NCBI GenBank assembly: GCA_021432605.1
Contig: MU271150.1
Location: 2,293,441 to 2,357,440 of the forward strand
Length of the DNA: 64,000 nucleotides
Source of the DNA: Coniochaeta sp. PMI_546
Taxonomy: Eukaryota; Ascomycota; Sordariomycetes; Coniochaetales; Coniochaetaceae
Reading direction: 5' to 3'
The notes beneath the pieces were generated by a model, which was not told the DNA's origin, did no database searches, and worked only from the letters and a program-made list of their open reading frames with translations. A program made the translations under genes and the position numbers. Shown here piece by piece: positions 11,184 to 23,185 of this stretch (position 1 is the first letter of the stretch; every line of letters begins with the position of its first letter).

Positions 11184-14100
11184 GATGGGCTACAAGACCA
11201 CCGGATGTCGATATTCCTTGCGAGGCTGCAGGAAAGATGTCCTGTGCCGAAGCAGATGCGGCTGGCTGAGCTTTATACCACAAGAAGCGTCCATTGATTG
11301 AGAGTCAGAGACAGGGCACGGACAATTGCCCTCTCTCCCGCACTTGCGTCGATCGCGCCACTACTCAGCCATGCTGTACTGCCTCTAGGGCTCGATAGAC
11401 ATCAGTCTTCATAGTCGCTCGTAATCAGGAAACTAGGCCCGTTGTTCGCGAGCCATCTCGGCCACCAAGTTCCGAGCAAGACCAGAGCCGCGTCGTGAGA
11501 ATCGAAGCGGATATGGGATGCGGGGCTCCAGGCGGCTGCCGAGAACGACTACTGGTGGGATGTTGAGATCTCATCTGTCTAGTCCATATAGACCTCATAT
11601 GCGCTCAGTCGACAACACGCCGGCCCGACTGCGGATTGGCCCATGGGAGGCGCAAGAAGAGTGTGGGGAAGTGTGGAAAAGATCTCACATGCTGCTGCGA
11701 TAATATGAACGTATTATTGCACATCATGCTCCTCCACTTTCCACTCCCTCACTCCCTCCGCCGTGCCATATCGAGGCGTGATGCCCTTGCGAAGGCACTA
11801 TCGCATGGGGAACAGGAGCTGTTGGGGACGGGGATAGGAGGACGGAGTCAAGATCGGCAACTAGCCTTTTGCAGGGCTTGGCCCATAAGCCGTCTGGGAC
11901 CAGAAGCACTCTCGCCAAGAGCCCCGCGGAGCGACTTGTTCTCATAACGGCGAAAACCTGTGCCGGGCCGGCGTCTGGGTGACGGATCGGGTAGTAGGTT
12001 ACTATACAGTCGACAAGGTCACTCTGGGCGGCTATACTGTACTTCTGGCCCGTAAGCACCACCGGTATCCTAGCTGGACGGTAATCCATTGTCTCAGGGA
12101 CGCATATGCGGGCTCAAGACTCTACATACCAGGGTGTAAAAAGCTTACGTTGTTTTCAGGATCTCCCGGTCTGGTACAAGATGCCTTTGAACCTTACAAA
12201 TAAAAGTGACTCCTATGCTTTCGAAGAGCTCTGTTTCGGTCGTTGTGCTTAGTGGCTCGGAGCCGGTGTCGCAGAAAGTAATGGGAGATTCCGTTCCACT
12301 GGTAATGCTAGTGCAAGGTTTGGAAAGGTAATGTAGATTGTAGTTGATGGCTAAAGTGCTTGTCATTACATGAAACGAGGCTGCTATATTATCTGGTCAC
12401 CCTCTGACAATGAATACAGTGCCCGACCACTCGCAGTAAGAAGCTTTAATTTTCCTTTAACCGGCAGCGGCATGCAGCAGCAGCCCCGTTAAGACCCCAG
12501 GTGGACGGTAGAACAGTGAGTATTGTTTAAAGTATGAAGGATATTGGTTACAGCGAAGCGCCGGACCGGTTAAAGAGCCGTGATCCCCATGTCAATCCCG
12601 GGACTTGTCGACGATATGTCGGCAAGAAGTGTTCCCCACAAACGGACCAGATGGACCGCTTCGAGAAGTGCTTCTCTAGGAGTTGGGGAATCAGCTGTCC
12701 GATTCTCATCGAGCTTGGGCAGGAGGTGAGGCGTTCCTCCCATCTAATTCGGAGACCCAGAACTTCATGTCTTCCTCCACAAGGGCAGTAATGACTTGAC
12801 TGCTGGATGCATGTGCATCACGGCCTTCGACATCACATTCAGCAATACACTAGTTCATATCTATAGCCAAGAATCCAATCGTATGTCTCCCGAGACACAC
12901 AGACTTGTCTTGCAACTTCAACCAGGGTCGCCATCCAAAGTTGTCCCTCAAAAAAAAATTTCTGGTATCAACGGCGCAGGATGATACATCCCATGTCAAA
13001 CAAATCCAGCTTCGCTATGTCTCTCGAGTTTCTATTCTTTGCATGCGCCTCAGCCCGTGATCTGCAGCGAGTTGACGCGGCGCAAGGGGGACTGGCGTGC
13101 TGTCTCAGAGCATGATTATGCAACTGTTGCCATGACTAGACACTGCTGGCTACCTCTACTCCATTGGTCAGAGCCACAAGGTCATGTCAAGACGTCAGGT
13201 CTCTTCTTCCTGTTCGCTCGTTGTCAAATCCCGTTAACTGGCGTAACTTGTGGCTTGCCAGAGCCAGCTCTCTCTCAGTCTTCCTTCCACGAAGCGTCCA
13301 AAACATATTACAGGTGCTTTCTGTCACGCAAGGCTGCTAAGGAACCTTATGACATTTTCATTGTTCACTCATTTGCCTGGACAATTCCTCCATTCTCCCC
13401 AATGCAGCACTTCATTTCTCAAGCACCATCTCGCCACTGAACGCTACAATTACGGCGGGGGCGAGAGCGATGTTCTTGGGGAGGGTTAACCTCGATAAGG
13501 GGACGACATGGTGAATGTGGATGGCGTTATGGAATGGATACTCGTTGAGCGCCTTGCGACGAGGGAGAGTATCGGTAGATGAGGACGGGCACAAATACAT
13601 GGACATCATGGGAGATAGGAACAAGAGGTGAAGTAACGGGCGAATTAAAGATAGCAGTTGGCGAGATATGTGTCGAGATGTCATATGGACCGCCACCTCA
13701 CGACTGTCGGGTAACGCAATGGTTGTCGATCCTGGGTGTTCGCGAGACCAGTCTTGTGCGTGAGATCACCATTATCGTATTGCGAGCCTCCTTTACCACA
13801 GAAACAGGGCATCCGTACATACTAGAACGTCTGCTGGGCACATATGCTCCTAGCATAGATAAGTCCGCGCTGGCGAACATACCAACGTCAATTGCCTGGA
13901 CTTAAACCATCATGTGCCTTGCACCGATCCACGGCTCTGAACGCTTCCAGTATCTTTGCCGAGGCGCCATAATCAGCATCAGTCATGTTCTTATGTTATC
14001 GTTGTTGAGGATACACCGGGCGTTGCTACGGGTATCACCTGCCAATAGCTCTGTCGGAGATCAAAACGAAGATATCGGAGTATCTCGTCTGGAATTTCCA

Positions 14101-15349
14101 GGGCAAAGCTGGTAGGGCTTAGACTTGCGCGAATATACCGCCCAGCCCGTGTCGTACGAGAAGTACAACCCCGTTATTCGGCCTCTTCTGTCGCGGTGTA
14201 GAGGCGCCCTTGGCCTCATGCCTTGCAGAGCTAAGCTTGCTGCCAATACAGTTCATGGCGCCCGCCGGCATATCTCTGCAGCCAGACAGGGTTCTGGAAA
14301 GCTTGCAAATATAGATCGACGTCGAGCATCTCTAGGTCCAAACTTGGCATGAGTCTCTAAGCTCCTCGTCTTTCGGCAGGGTACCCCGCGGCCAGAATGC
14401 ACCGGTTTCCGACCTCTGTAATGAGAGTCCTTGGTTGACCACGGGCCAGGTAAAAGGAACACGTTTTATGTCGAACTCTGTCAGTTTCCGAGACGTCTTT
14501 GAATGTGGCGTAGCTAGAGGCATCCCACAGTCTGCACATATTTTCGAGACGCCGTATTTTGACATGGAATTCTCGTCACGAAGAGTGGCGTCCATTCGCA
14601 CTCTCGCGTCGCCATAGCAGCTGCGGACGGGGCGTTTGTTGAGATGAGCTTACTGGGCCGAACGACGTACAGGGCCGGGGTAAATGTCAGGCACTGGAGT
14701 TCATAGTTTTGGACGTCAGTCTAGACATGGTAGCTGAGGCGGCGAACTATAGCCTAGATAGCTTGCCCAGTGACTTGGGTCCTAATCAGTCAAGGCAACG
14801 GGATCGCATCTGTGTGCATGACGCCTCGACTCAGCTTTGTTCGACGGATGGTGATTTTATGTTGCTGCTGATAAGACCACAGCCAAATGTTTGGAATCCC
14901 CATCCATCCACGTAGCTTCGGGGAACGCGACAGACCTCCAGCCCGCCGTCTGGATGTCCGCCTTTACAGGAATGTTTGTATGGGCTTGTCAGCTCAGAGT
15001 GTTTAGGATGGTGAAGCATCTCGTCCGTACCATGCAGCTCAAGGACTAGGTAAGCAAAGCTTGGATCCTGTACACTTAGAGCTAAGTACAGACGCCACGC
15101 CTCTTCTTAGCCTCGGAGGCTCGGACCCACTAGCAAGCGGGGTCCAGTTCCGTTGCACATTTTTCGTCGTCTCTCACCGCCAAAAATTTGTTCGACATTT
15201 CCAGCATCGAATGGATTTGGCGCCGGCAGCATTGTCTAACAGTAAAGTCAGATTGGCTTTTTCGCCAACGCATACATCGTGGTCTGTCCTGTGCGCAGCC
15301 ACAATCATCTGACCTACATTTTCTTCGCATCGAGGCCCTTTGGTGTCCA
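11184..15349. other. 4.2-kb gene-poor interval between the GH6 gene and Mpp10
   Basis: I could not support any gene here. Composition is ordinary and not RIP-like. The longest open frames, such as 13579-13905 (+), 13039-13440 (+), 11724-12089 (-) and 14332-14601 (-), show no recognisable motif. A decayed gene in 13.4-14.7 kb on the minus strand is conceivable, because adjacent short frames are stacked there, but no family could be named. The right end must contain the Mpp10 promoter and leader. Confidence 0.4.
11271..11277 (-). promoter_or_regulatory. TATA box of the GH6 gene
   Basis: On the minus strand this reads TATAAAG, about 90 bases upstream of the start codon at 11183. A TATA box close to the start is common for inducible, highly expressed fungal cellulase genes. 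Regulation by carbon source is likely from the enzyme class but was not shown by a mapped activator site. Confidence 0.55.
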
Positions 15350-17692
15350 ATGGCAGGGACAGCCAGTACCTCGTCGTCGTCACTGACCTCAACCTCACAC
15401 ACACTCACCGCAGCCGGGCCCCAGCCAAGCCCAACAACCACCACACCTGTCATGGCCACCACCATAGGCGGCACCGGCTCACCTACCATGAGATCTAGAA
15501 TTCCATTGCTCGACGCGCTCAGGCCAGAGAACCGCCACGTCTTCCTACAACCCCCTGCTGCCTTACCTACCACTTCATTGGCAGTAGCCAAGGACACGCT
15601 CGATGCATTCGCCGGGCAGGTGGCAGATGGTCAGCTCGAACGGGTCAAGAGCCAGGGCAAGAGAAAGAGAGGAGAAGAGAGGGCCGAGATACTCAAGATC
15701 CGAAAGGTTCATGTTGATGGCTTTGAGACGGGTCAAGTGTGGCAGCAAGCCAAGAGGATCATCACAGCTACATTGAGAGAGGTTGAGGAGTCACTACGGG
15801 CGTTGGGAGATGCATCGTCTGTCGATGGTGTGGCAAACGATGATGTGGGCGACAATGGGTCCCACTCTAGCTCTGTCGACCAGAATGGGCAGGTCGATGA
15901 CAGCGAGGATGGAGCTAGCATTTCTGGCTCGGAGCTGGATAGCAGTGTAGGAAGCTCAGTGGTTGTTGAAGAGCAAGAGGATGTTGGTGAAGCGGGAGAT
16001 AGTGATGAGTTCGAAGACAGTCAGTTCTTATCGAATGGCTCCGAACCAGACTTCGACATCGAGTCTGAGGATCGGGATGAAGACGAGGCACACGCTGGGG
16101 AAAATGACGAACAACTGGGGCAGCATGAAGCTGAATTTGTCGAGGATCCAAATGGACTCAATGACGGCTTCTTCTCCATCGATGACTTCAACAGGCAAAC
16201 CCAGTGGCTGGAAGAGCAGGATGCCAGGGCGGACCCGAACACGGACCAGGTCAGCGACGATGAAGAGCCCGACTGGCACGCCGATCCTATGGCACAAGCA
16301 CAGAAATCAAGCATACACAAGCGTCAAAGCACTTCCAAGGCCCCACTCAGGCAGGAGACAATGCCTGATCTGGATGAAGGAAGTGACGTCGATGATGCCG
16401 GTGAAAACGGGCCTACATTTGGCGACATGGATCTTGACGCCCCAGAAGGGGCCAGTGAGGATGAGATGGAAGATGGCGTCGGCGGTGGGATGGACGACGG
16501 GCCCGACCTTACTGCTAACGACATCTTCTACAAGGACTTTTTCGCCCCTCCAGCCAAGAAGATCAAGAAGGGCAGCAAGCCGAAGTCGGCAGCCCACGCG
16601 GGACGACATAGACCGGACGACAACGACGTTGAGCGAGCTATGAACAAAGTCCACCGCGACCTGTTTGATGATCTATCAGGACAATCCGACTCTGATGAAG
16701 CTCTATCAGACGTTTCAGCCGGCGACCCCAAGTCGAGACGTTCGGCTCATGAGCGTAGACAAGCCAAGCTCGCTGAAGAGATCCGTAAGCTTGAGGCGGA
16801 AGCCGTCGCTAAGCGGGACTGGACACTTTCTGGCGAAACCACTGGGACTGAAAGACCAATCAACTCACTCCTTGGCGAGGATCTGGCCTTCGAGCATGTG
16901 GGTAAACCTGTTCCAGTAATTACAGAGGAGGTCTCAGAGTCGCTCGAGGCGCTCATCAAGCGACGCATTCTGGCTGGAGAATTCGACGAGCTTATCCGAC
17001 GGCGGCCCGATGCGTCCGATTTACCCAACGGAGAGTCGCGTCGTGGTCTCTTGGAGTTGGACGACTCGAAGGCGAAGCAAAGTCTAGCGGAAATATACGA
17101 GGAAGAGCACGTGAAGAACACCAATCCGGACGCATATGTCAGCAAGACGGACGAGAAGCTACGACGCGAGGAGAAAGAGGTCGAGAACATGTGGAAGGAT
17201 GTCTGCGCACGTCTTGATGCCCTCAGCAGCTGGCACTACAAGCCGAAGCCGGCCGCACCCAGCCTGACAGTCGTGGCTGATGTGGCGACTATCACCATGG
17301 AGGACGCTCAGCCAACGACGGCCCAGGGTGTACACGGCGGTGAGAGCATGATTGCGCCGCAGGAAGTGTACAAGGCGGGCAAGGACACGGCTGAGCAGGG
17401 TGAGATTGTGGCGAAAAGCGGGCTGCCTGTCGCAAGGCAGGAAATGAGCCGCGAAGAGAAGCTGCGGAGACGGAGGAGGGAGAAGGAGAGGATCAGGAAG
17501 AGCGGCGGTGATGCCGGTGGGGCCGGGAAGAAATCTCTCAGCAAGAAGGCGCAGGAAAAGAAAGATACCATGGCTGATCTCAAAAAGGGCGGTGTCAGGG
17601 TTATCAACAGGAAAGGAGAGGTGGTTGACGTGGATGGCAACAAGGTGGCTGGCGAGAAACGGGCCACGACCAGCGTGGCCTTTAAGCTTTGA
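15350..17692 (+). CDS. mpp10: U3 snoRNP protein Mpp10 (SSU processome)
   Basis: A single uninterrupted frame of 780 residues. The start at 15350 is the first ATG of the frame; the frame stays open upstream to 15188 but without an ATG. The N-terminus is Ser/Thr-rich. About residues 130-400 are highly acidic with runs of Asp, Glu and Ser, as in all Mpp10 proteins. The diagnostic core lies at about residues 485-560: DWTLSGE, then RPINSLLGEDLAFEH and PVPVITEEVSESLEALIKRRI. The C-terminus is strongly basic (RRRRREKERIRK, near residue 710), suited to nucleolar RNA binding, and ends with a conserved DLKKGGVRVINRKGE segment. Mpp10 forms a complex with Imp3 and Imp4 and is required for early cleavages that release 18S rRNA in the nucleolus. 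It is essential in yeast. No intron and no damage were seen. Confidence 0.95.
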   Translation: MAGTASTSSSSLTSTSHTLTAAGPQPSPTTTTPVMATTIGGTGSPTMRSRIPLLDALRPENRHVFLQPPAALPTTSLAVAKDTLDAFAGQVADGQLERVKSQGKRKRGEERAEILKIRKVHVDGFETGQVWQQAKRIITATLREVEESLRALGDASSVDGVANDDVGDNGSHSSSVDQNGQVDDSEDGASISGSELDSSVGSSVVVEEQEDVGEAGDSDEFEDSQFLSNGSEPDFDIESEDRDEDEAHAGENDEQLGQHEAEFVEDPNGLNDGFFSIDDFNRQTQWLEEQDARADPNTDQVSDDEEPDWHADPMAQAQKSSIHKRQSTSKAPLRQETMPDLDEGSDVDDAGENGPTFGDMDLDAPEGASEDEMEDGVGGGMDDGPDLTANDIFYKDFFAPPAKKIKKGSKPKSAAHAGRHRPDDNDVERAMNKVHRDLFDDLSGQSDSDEALSDVSAGDPKSRRSAHERRQAKLAEEIRKLEAEAVAKRDWTLSGETTGTERPINSLLGEDLAFEHVGKPVPVITEEVSESLEALIKRRILAGEFDELIRRRPDASDLPNGESRRGLLELDDSKAKQSLAEIYEEEHVKNTNPDAYVSKTDEKLRREEKEVENMWKDVCARLDALSSWHYKPKPAAPSLTVVADVATITMEDAQPTTAQGVHGGESMIAPQEVYKAGKDTAEQGEIVAKSGLPVARQEMSREEKLRRRRREKERIRKSGGDAGGAGKKSLSKKAQEKKDTMADLKKGGVRVINRKGEVVDVDGNKVAGEKRATTSVAFKL

Positions 17693-17950
17693 TCAAGAGA
17701 CAGTTCTAGCTCTGCACACCCCCTTCTTGCGCGAGGCTCTACATGACCTGAAGAGGCGTGCGTATCTATGGCACGAGCTCGCTGTAAATTCGACGGCTCG
17801 TCTCGTATCTCGTGTCGAGACTGGGCACACCTTTGCAACGCCATAATGAAGCGCGTGGCCTTCACTTAATACAAGCCTTGGTCTTACATGTCCACCTAAA
17901 GGAATACCGCAATAAGCTTCTCCCACGCTGGGGATACGTACTCCCTGTTA

Positions 17951-17957
17951 TGTATGT

Positions 17958-18004
<47 letters not shown>
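17951..18004. repeat. (TG)n microsatellite, 21 perfect units plus imperfect start
   Basis: From 17,963 to 18,004 the sequence is pure TG (21 units). It is preceded by TG units interrupted twice by TA. It lies about 260 bases after the Mpp10 stop codon. TpG-rich DNA surviving here agrees with the absence of RIP in the gene-rich half. The length is likely to vary between strains. Confidence 0.98.
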
Positions 18005-18005
<1 letters not shown>

Positions 18006-18840
18006 CCGACCGAGGCTGTCGTTCGGCTTGTCTATTACAGACTTGGGTTGTTAGTAACCGCTCATGTCTGCGGTTGGTCCAAGGCTGCAAAGATCAAAGC
18101 GCATGCACTAGAACAGAGGACGTTGCACTCGGACGTTAGCTACCCCGCATTCGGGCCGTTGAGCTTGCCTTGAACAAAAGCTGGGGAGCCGAGTGTCCGT
18201 CCCATCGATGCTTGGCGTAAGCCTCCCATCTCTGCCCCCAACGTCCCTGACCCTCTGGAGTCTGATTCCTTGGCACCAGTAATACTCCTTCTTACCTCAG
18301 TTCTCCGGTTCGACGGTTGAGCTCCGATTCCGCGACATGCTCATCATAACCGCGAAGCACCCCCGTTTGGAGTTTTGTGGATGGGTAGCACCGGCGATGC
18401 AGACCATGTCAACATGGATATGGCCACTTATACAGGCATAGCCAACATTGCGGCATGCAAACGGCCCTTTCTTGCAGCAGTCAATCCACAGAGCCGTCTT
18501 CACCCCGTCATTAGCTCAATATAGTTTCCCCGATACCTACAGGTATTGTCGTCCACAATGCCAACCTCCCAGAAGGTCCAAAAGCCCAGCCTGTCGCGCG
18601 GTATTGGTACTTGTCGCTCAAGTCATTCAGATTCAGCTCTGTGCATGTGAGTGTGAAAGAGAGAGGGGGAGAGTCGCTTGACCTCCATACACACAACCAA
18701 CCATACCATGGTGTGACCAGACAGATTCGGGCAGGTCTTACTGTGGTAGTCCTTGCAGGCTTGAAGTAACCCTAGGTGAAGGATCGACCATCAAGCTCCA
18801 CCTGTTCGTCAAAGTGGTAGTCTGACAAACATCATATATG

Positions 18841-18848
18841 TATAAAAG
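18841..18848 (+). promoter_or_regulatory. TATA box of the alpha-glucosidase gene
   Basis: TATAAAAG sits 103 bases before the start codon at 18951, a normal distance for filamentous fungi. No starch- or glucose-regulator site is claimed. Confidence 0.6.
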
Positions 18849-18950
18849 GTCATTCTTGTCCATCATGTCCGGGTACTGTGCCTTCCTCACGTCTGCCGAT
18901 CAATACTCACGACGGTTCCCTCGTACCTGCACAAGAAAGAGGCCGAGGCT

Positions 18951-21832
18951 ATGGTAAGACTTAACCTAGCGACATTGTGGCTGTCGGCCCAGTTAGCCAC
19001 AGCTGCCATCCTATCTAGGGACTATCCCAGCGATAACCCTCTGAAGGCATGTCCCGGCTACAAGGTTAGCAATGTCAAGACAAGCCCAACCGGCTTGACT
19101 GCCGAGCTGAAGCTTGCCGGGTCAGCCTGCAATGTCTACGGCACCGACTTGGATAACCTGGTATTGCAAGTTACATATGAGACTGGTAACTTTAACGTCC
19201 TCTCTCGGTTTTGAGCCGCTACTCACACGTGGTACTGCTCAGACACTCGCCTCCATGTCAAGATCCAGGATGCAGGAAATCAGGTCTACCAGGTTCCATC
19301 ATCCGTCTTGCCCAGACCAGATGCCTTGACCGAAGATGCGTCTCACAGCGCGTTGAAGTTTGCCTACAAGGCCGATCCCTTTTCTTTCACCGTCTCACGC
19401 GCCGAGGGTGGGGAGGTGCTGTTCGACACTTCGGCCGCTAGTCTCGTCTTCGAGTCTCAATACCTACGATTGAGGACGAAGCTGCCCCAGAATCCAAACC
19501 TATATGGGCTCGGAGAGCACTCAGATCCCTTCAGGCTCAATACCACTGACTATATCCGCACTCTGTGGCCTCAAGATGCTTATGGCATTCCGAACGGTGC
19601 GAACCTGTACGGCCACCACCCCGTCTACTTCGAGCACAGGTCGACGGGCACTCATGGCGTCTTCCTTCTCAACTCGAACGGTATGGACGTCATGATCAAT
19701 AATACCGCCGAGTCTGGTCAGTATCTGGAGTACAACACCCTGGGCGGAGTTCTGGATTTCTACTTCGTCTCCGGGCCGAGTCCGATTCAGGTGTCTCAGC
19801 AATATGCCGAGATTGTTGGCCTGCCCGCGATGCAACCTTATTGGGGCCTTGGCTTCCACCAGTGCCGGTATGGCTATCAGGACGTCTTTGATGTCGCTGA
19901 GGCCGTCTACAACTATAGTCAGGCCGGGATTCCCCTGGAGACCATGTGGACCGATATCGACTACATGGACCGCCGCCGCGTGAGTATTGCTTGAATCCTT
20001 GGCTGAACCACCGACCACTGACATGTCTGCAGGTCTTTTCGCTAGATCCTGAAAGGTTTCCACTTCCCAAGATGCGGGAATTAGTCGATCATCTGCATAA
20101 TAACGACCAACATTATATCGTTATGGTGGATCCCGCCGTGGCTTACCAGCCATACCCTCCATTCGAGCGAGGTGTTGCGGACAACATCTTTCTCAAGAGG
20201 GCCAACGGCTCGATCTGGCAAGGCGTGGTCTGGCCGGGCATCACGGCCTTCCCGGATTGGTTTGCATCCAATATCAGCAAGTACTGGGAGAACGAGTTTG
20301 CCCTCTTCTTTTCGCCTACAGACGGAGTTGACATTGATGCGCTCTGGATCGACATGAACGAGCCGTCCAATTTTCCTTGCAATTTTCCTTGCGATAATCC
20401 CGCAGCTGCAGCCGTTGGCTTTCCGCCCGATCCCCCTCCTGTGAGGAGCCCACCTCGACCACTTCCCGGGTGGCCATGTGATTTCCAGCCTGTAGGTACG
20501 GACTGTAAGAGGTCCCAACCTGAGATTTCCGCTGAGGCTTCCACAATACGCCTTTCGTTGGAAGGTGCTCTCGGCCATGCCGCCCTGGTTACACGCCAGG
20601 GCAATGGCCAGCAGCTAGGACTACCTGGGCGGGATTTACTCTTCCCCAAGTATGCCATCCATAACAAGGCCGCCTTCCAAGACTCGTGGAACGCGGGGCA
20701 GGGTGGCATTTCGAATCACACTGTGAACACGGACTTGATTCATGAGAATGGCCTGGCTGAGTATGACACTCACTCCATATATGGGACTATGATGTCGACA
20801 CAGTCTCGTGAGGCGCTGCTTGCGCGTCGACCTGGTCTTCGTCCGATGGTTATCACGCGTTCAACCTATGCGGGTGCCGGTGCAAAGGTAGGCCATTGGT
20901 TAGGAGACAACCTGTCCGACTGGCCGCATTACCGGTGGAGCATCCGGACTATGATGGCCTTCGCATCGGTGTATCAGGTGCCCATGGTCGGCTCCGATGT
21001 CTGTGGGTATGGCGACAGCACTACGGAACAGCTCTGCGCACGATGGGCCATGCTCGGTGCCTTCAGCCCTTTCTATCGTAACCACAACGCCTACCCGCCA
21101 TCCATATCACAGGAGTTTTACCGTTGGCCAACAGTCACCGAAGCCGCGAAAAAAGCGATTGACATTCGATATCGGCTGCTAGATTACATCTATACCGCAC
21201 TCTATCAACAGTCCGTCGACGGGACCCCGCTGATCAACCCCTTGTTCTATTTGTATCCTGGAGATAGCAAGACCTTTGCGCTTGATTTACAATACTTCTA
21301 CGGCCCAGCGCTCCTGGTTGCACCCGTAACCGAAGAAGACGTGACCAGTGTGGATGTGTATCTGCCCACCGATATCTTCTACGACTGGTATACATTCAAG
21401 AGGGTTCGTGGCAGGGGCTCGTTTGTCACTGTTACGGACCAAGGCTTGACAGACATACCCCTATATCTCCGTGGTGGTGTTATTGTGCCACTGAGGATAA
21501 ATTCAACCATGACGACCACGGAGCTGAGAAAGCAAGACTTTGAGCTGCTTGTCCCCGTCGCTGCCGACGGGACGGCAAAAGGGCGACTCTACATCGATGA
21601 TGGCGTCAGTATCCAACAGAAGTCTTTCACCTTGGTCGACTTTACATACAAAGACAAGGTGCTTTCGGCCAATGGCACATTTGGATTCGATACCGGCCTG
21701 AAAGTCTCTAAAATCACGCTCATCGGCGGTAGTGGGTGCCAGTCTCGGAAGCGGGACACGGTAAATGCTCAGACTTTCATCGTTGACAGACCTCTGTCCG
21801 GAGCATTTACGGTCAGACTGGGATCCCAGTAG
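18951..21832 (+). CDS. Secreted GH31 alpha-glucosidase (maltase)
   Basis: Exons 18951-19185, 19243-19979 and 20033-21832 give 923 residues. A signal peptide covers about residues 1-18 (ending QLATA). The N-terminal galactose-mutarotase-like domain contains [11 protein letters not shown]. The catalytic barrel carries the nucleophile Asp431 in [11 protein letters not shown] and the acid/base Asp616 in GHWLGDN, both GH31 signatures. Other conserved stretches are [22 protein letters not shown] and YTALYQQ. The enzyme releases glucose from the non-reducing ends of maltose and starch fragments outside the cell or at the wall. Length fits secreted fungal alpha-glucosidases (about 900-1000). Several N-x-S/T sites suggest glycosylation. 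Introns are 57 and 53 bases; the first intron assignment rests on restoring the frame across 19186-19242. It is the last intact gene before the RIP-mutated block, and its own codons show no RIP damage. Confidence 0.95.
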
Positions 21833-22500
21833 CCGTGTCGGATCGTGTAACTCATTAGGGAATATCAGTGTGTATCAAAGCAGTGACGATGATGGCCTGG
21901 GGCTTGCGTGACAACTCAGCACTTCAGCTGTGCCTAACTTTACTTTATGTTAGCTCTGAATACAAGCCATTCGTCACATGTTCAAACAGTCGAGGAACCC
22001 GTGTCTAGATCGTTTCCAAGCAGGTGTCTCCCAAACAACAGGAGCGTTGCTGTGGTTAATTAAGCCTGGCACTCGACTGTCACGTGGAAATCTCACCCCT
22101 AAACATGCGGAACAGAATGAAATTCGAGTATAAGTATCTCAAGAAACCAACACCATCTGCACAATGGCCTGCACACCCGCCCGGACCGACGAACAGAGAC
22201 ACTTATATTTCCGCGCTTCTTTGCGGCCTGTTGAGATGCTGTGGTTGAGAGATAGAGTAGCAGCCTGCCCCTAACCCGGCAAATGGCCCAGCTCTCCCGA
22301 GTCAACGACTCAATGTGAGAGTAAGGATCTCCTCTCGTCTTCTGTTTAAAGCGGCAACAGACCCCGGCTAACTCGCTACAACATCTTATAATAGGTAGTT
22401 TGCATAACTCGGGACCGTGAGAAGCGTTGGGTCAGCGTGGAAGAAGAGGCGTATACACTTGCCATGCAATAGCAGCTCTAGCAGATTGATTCGGAAGCTA
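21833..22500. other. Border zone between the gene-rich half and the AT-rich repeat block
   Basis: No gene is recognised. Composition stays ordinary to about 22.4 kb, still with many CA and TG dinucleotides. Between about 22.4 and 22.9 kb it changes to the TA-rich, CA/TG-poor form that holds to 63.6 kb. The 3' UTR of the alpha-glucosidase should lie in the first few hundred bases. Confidence 0.6.
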
Positions 22501-22859
22501 TAACACGAGACAGGACCATCTTTCTTTATAATACCTACTCTAACCTCGCCCTAGGACAGCGCCAGCTTTCAAGGTTAGCTGGGTCGATCACTTGAAGTAC
22601 AGAGCCCCTTGATCAAAACTTTGGCATTTTGAGATTTAAGCACTACTCTTAGCTCGATCGTCTTACGAAATGCTACGACAACTTATACTACCGTGGTAGA
22701 CTTTACGTGATTAAGTCTGTCGAGAATACGGTTAAGATATACGATACTACCGAACCGGGAGATATATAAAGTTTATTAGTCTTAGAGGCCTAGCTATACT
22801 TCGGGGTGTTCTATTCTATTACGAGCTATACCTAATCAAATCCCACTACTTATAAACCT

Positions 22860-23185
22860 ATAAGCTACACCCTTATCTTACCTGAACCTCGCCTTATCTA
22901 AACTCGTTTTACTTAACTTTATCTCGTTCTTATATTTATATTTAACGCGATAATAAACTAATTATCTTACTTAAACGTAACCGATACCGATATAATTCCG
23001 GGTATTAATATTTTTATACCCGTAATATTAATTATAACTTTTAAAAATCCTTCTTTAATGTAAAAAGATAAGACTTAAGATACGTTTCTTAATATATATT
23101 AACGTATATATAACGAGCTTTATATTACTTTTTTTATTAAAATACGTTTCGGGATAATTCCGGCGTCGTTAGAAATATTATTCGG
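22860..23185 (+). repeat. Direct repeat R1 (left copy)
   Basis: This segment matches 24,600-24,910 with an offset of about 1,738 bases. Shared landmarks are TAAACGTAACCGATACCGAT and CGTTTCGGGATAATTCCGGCG, plus the intervening order. Differences are mostly C/T and G/A, as expected from RIP, with some small gaps. It may be part of an element repeated in tandem order or an old LTR-like end. Confidence 0.7.

Larger units (their letters stand above)
17693..18950. other. Intergenic: Mpp10 3' end and alpha-glucosidase promoter
   Basis: No coding region was recognised. The interval contains a TG microsatellite at 17,951-18,004 and a TATA box at 18,841. Open frames overlapping the microsatellite only encode Cys-Val or Thr-His runs and are artefacts of the repeat. 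Confidence 0.5.

Noticed and set aside
13412-14617. Possible cytochrome P450 or other enzyme pseudogene on the minus strand
   Set aside because: Short stacked frames hint at decay, but no haem-binding or other signature could be read in any frame.
15188-15349. N-terminal extension of Mpp10
   Set aside because: The frame is open but has no ATG before 15350, and the extension is not Mpp10-like.
17896-18139. Cys-Val and Thr-His rich open frames over the TG repeat
   Set aside because: They are translations of a microsatellite in alternative frames.
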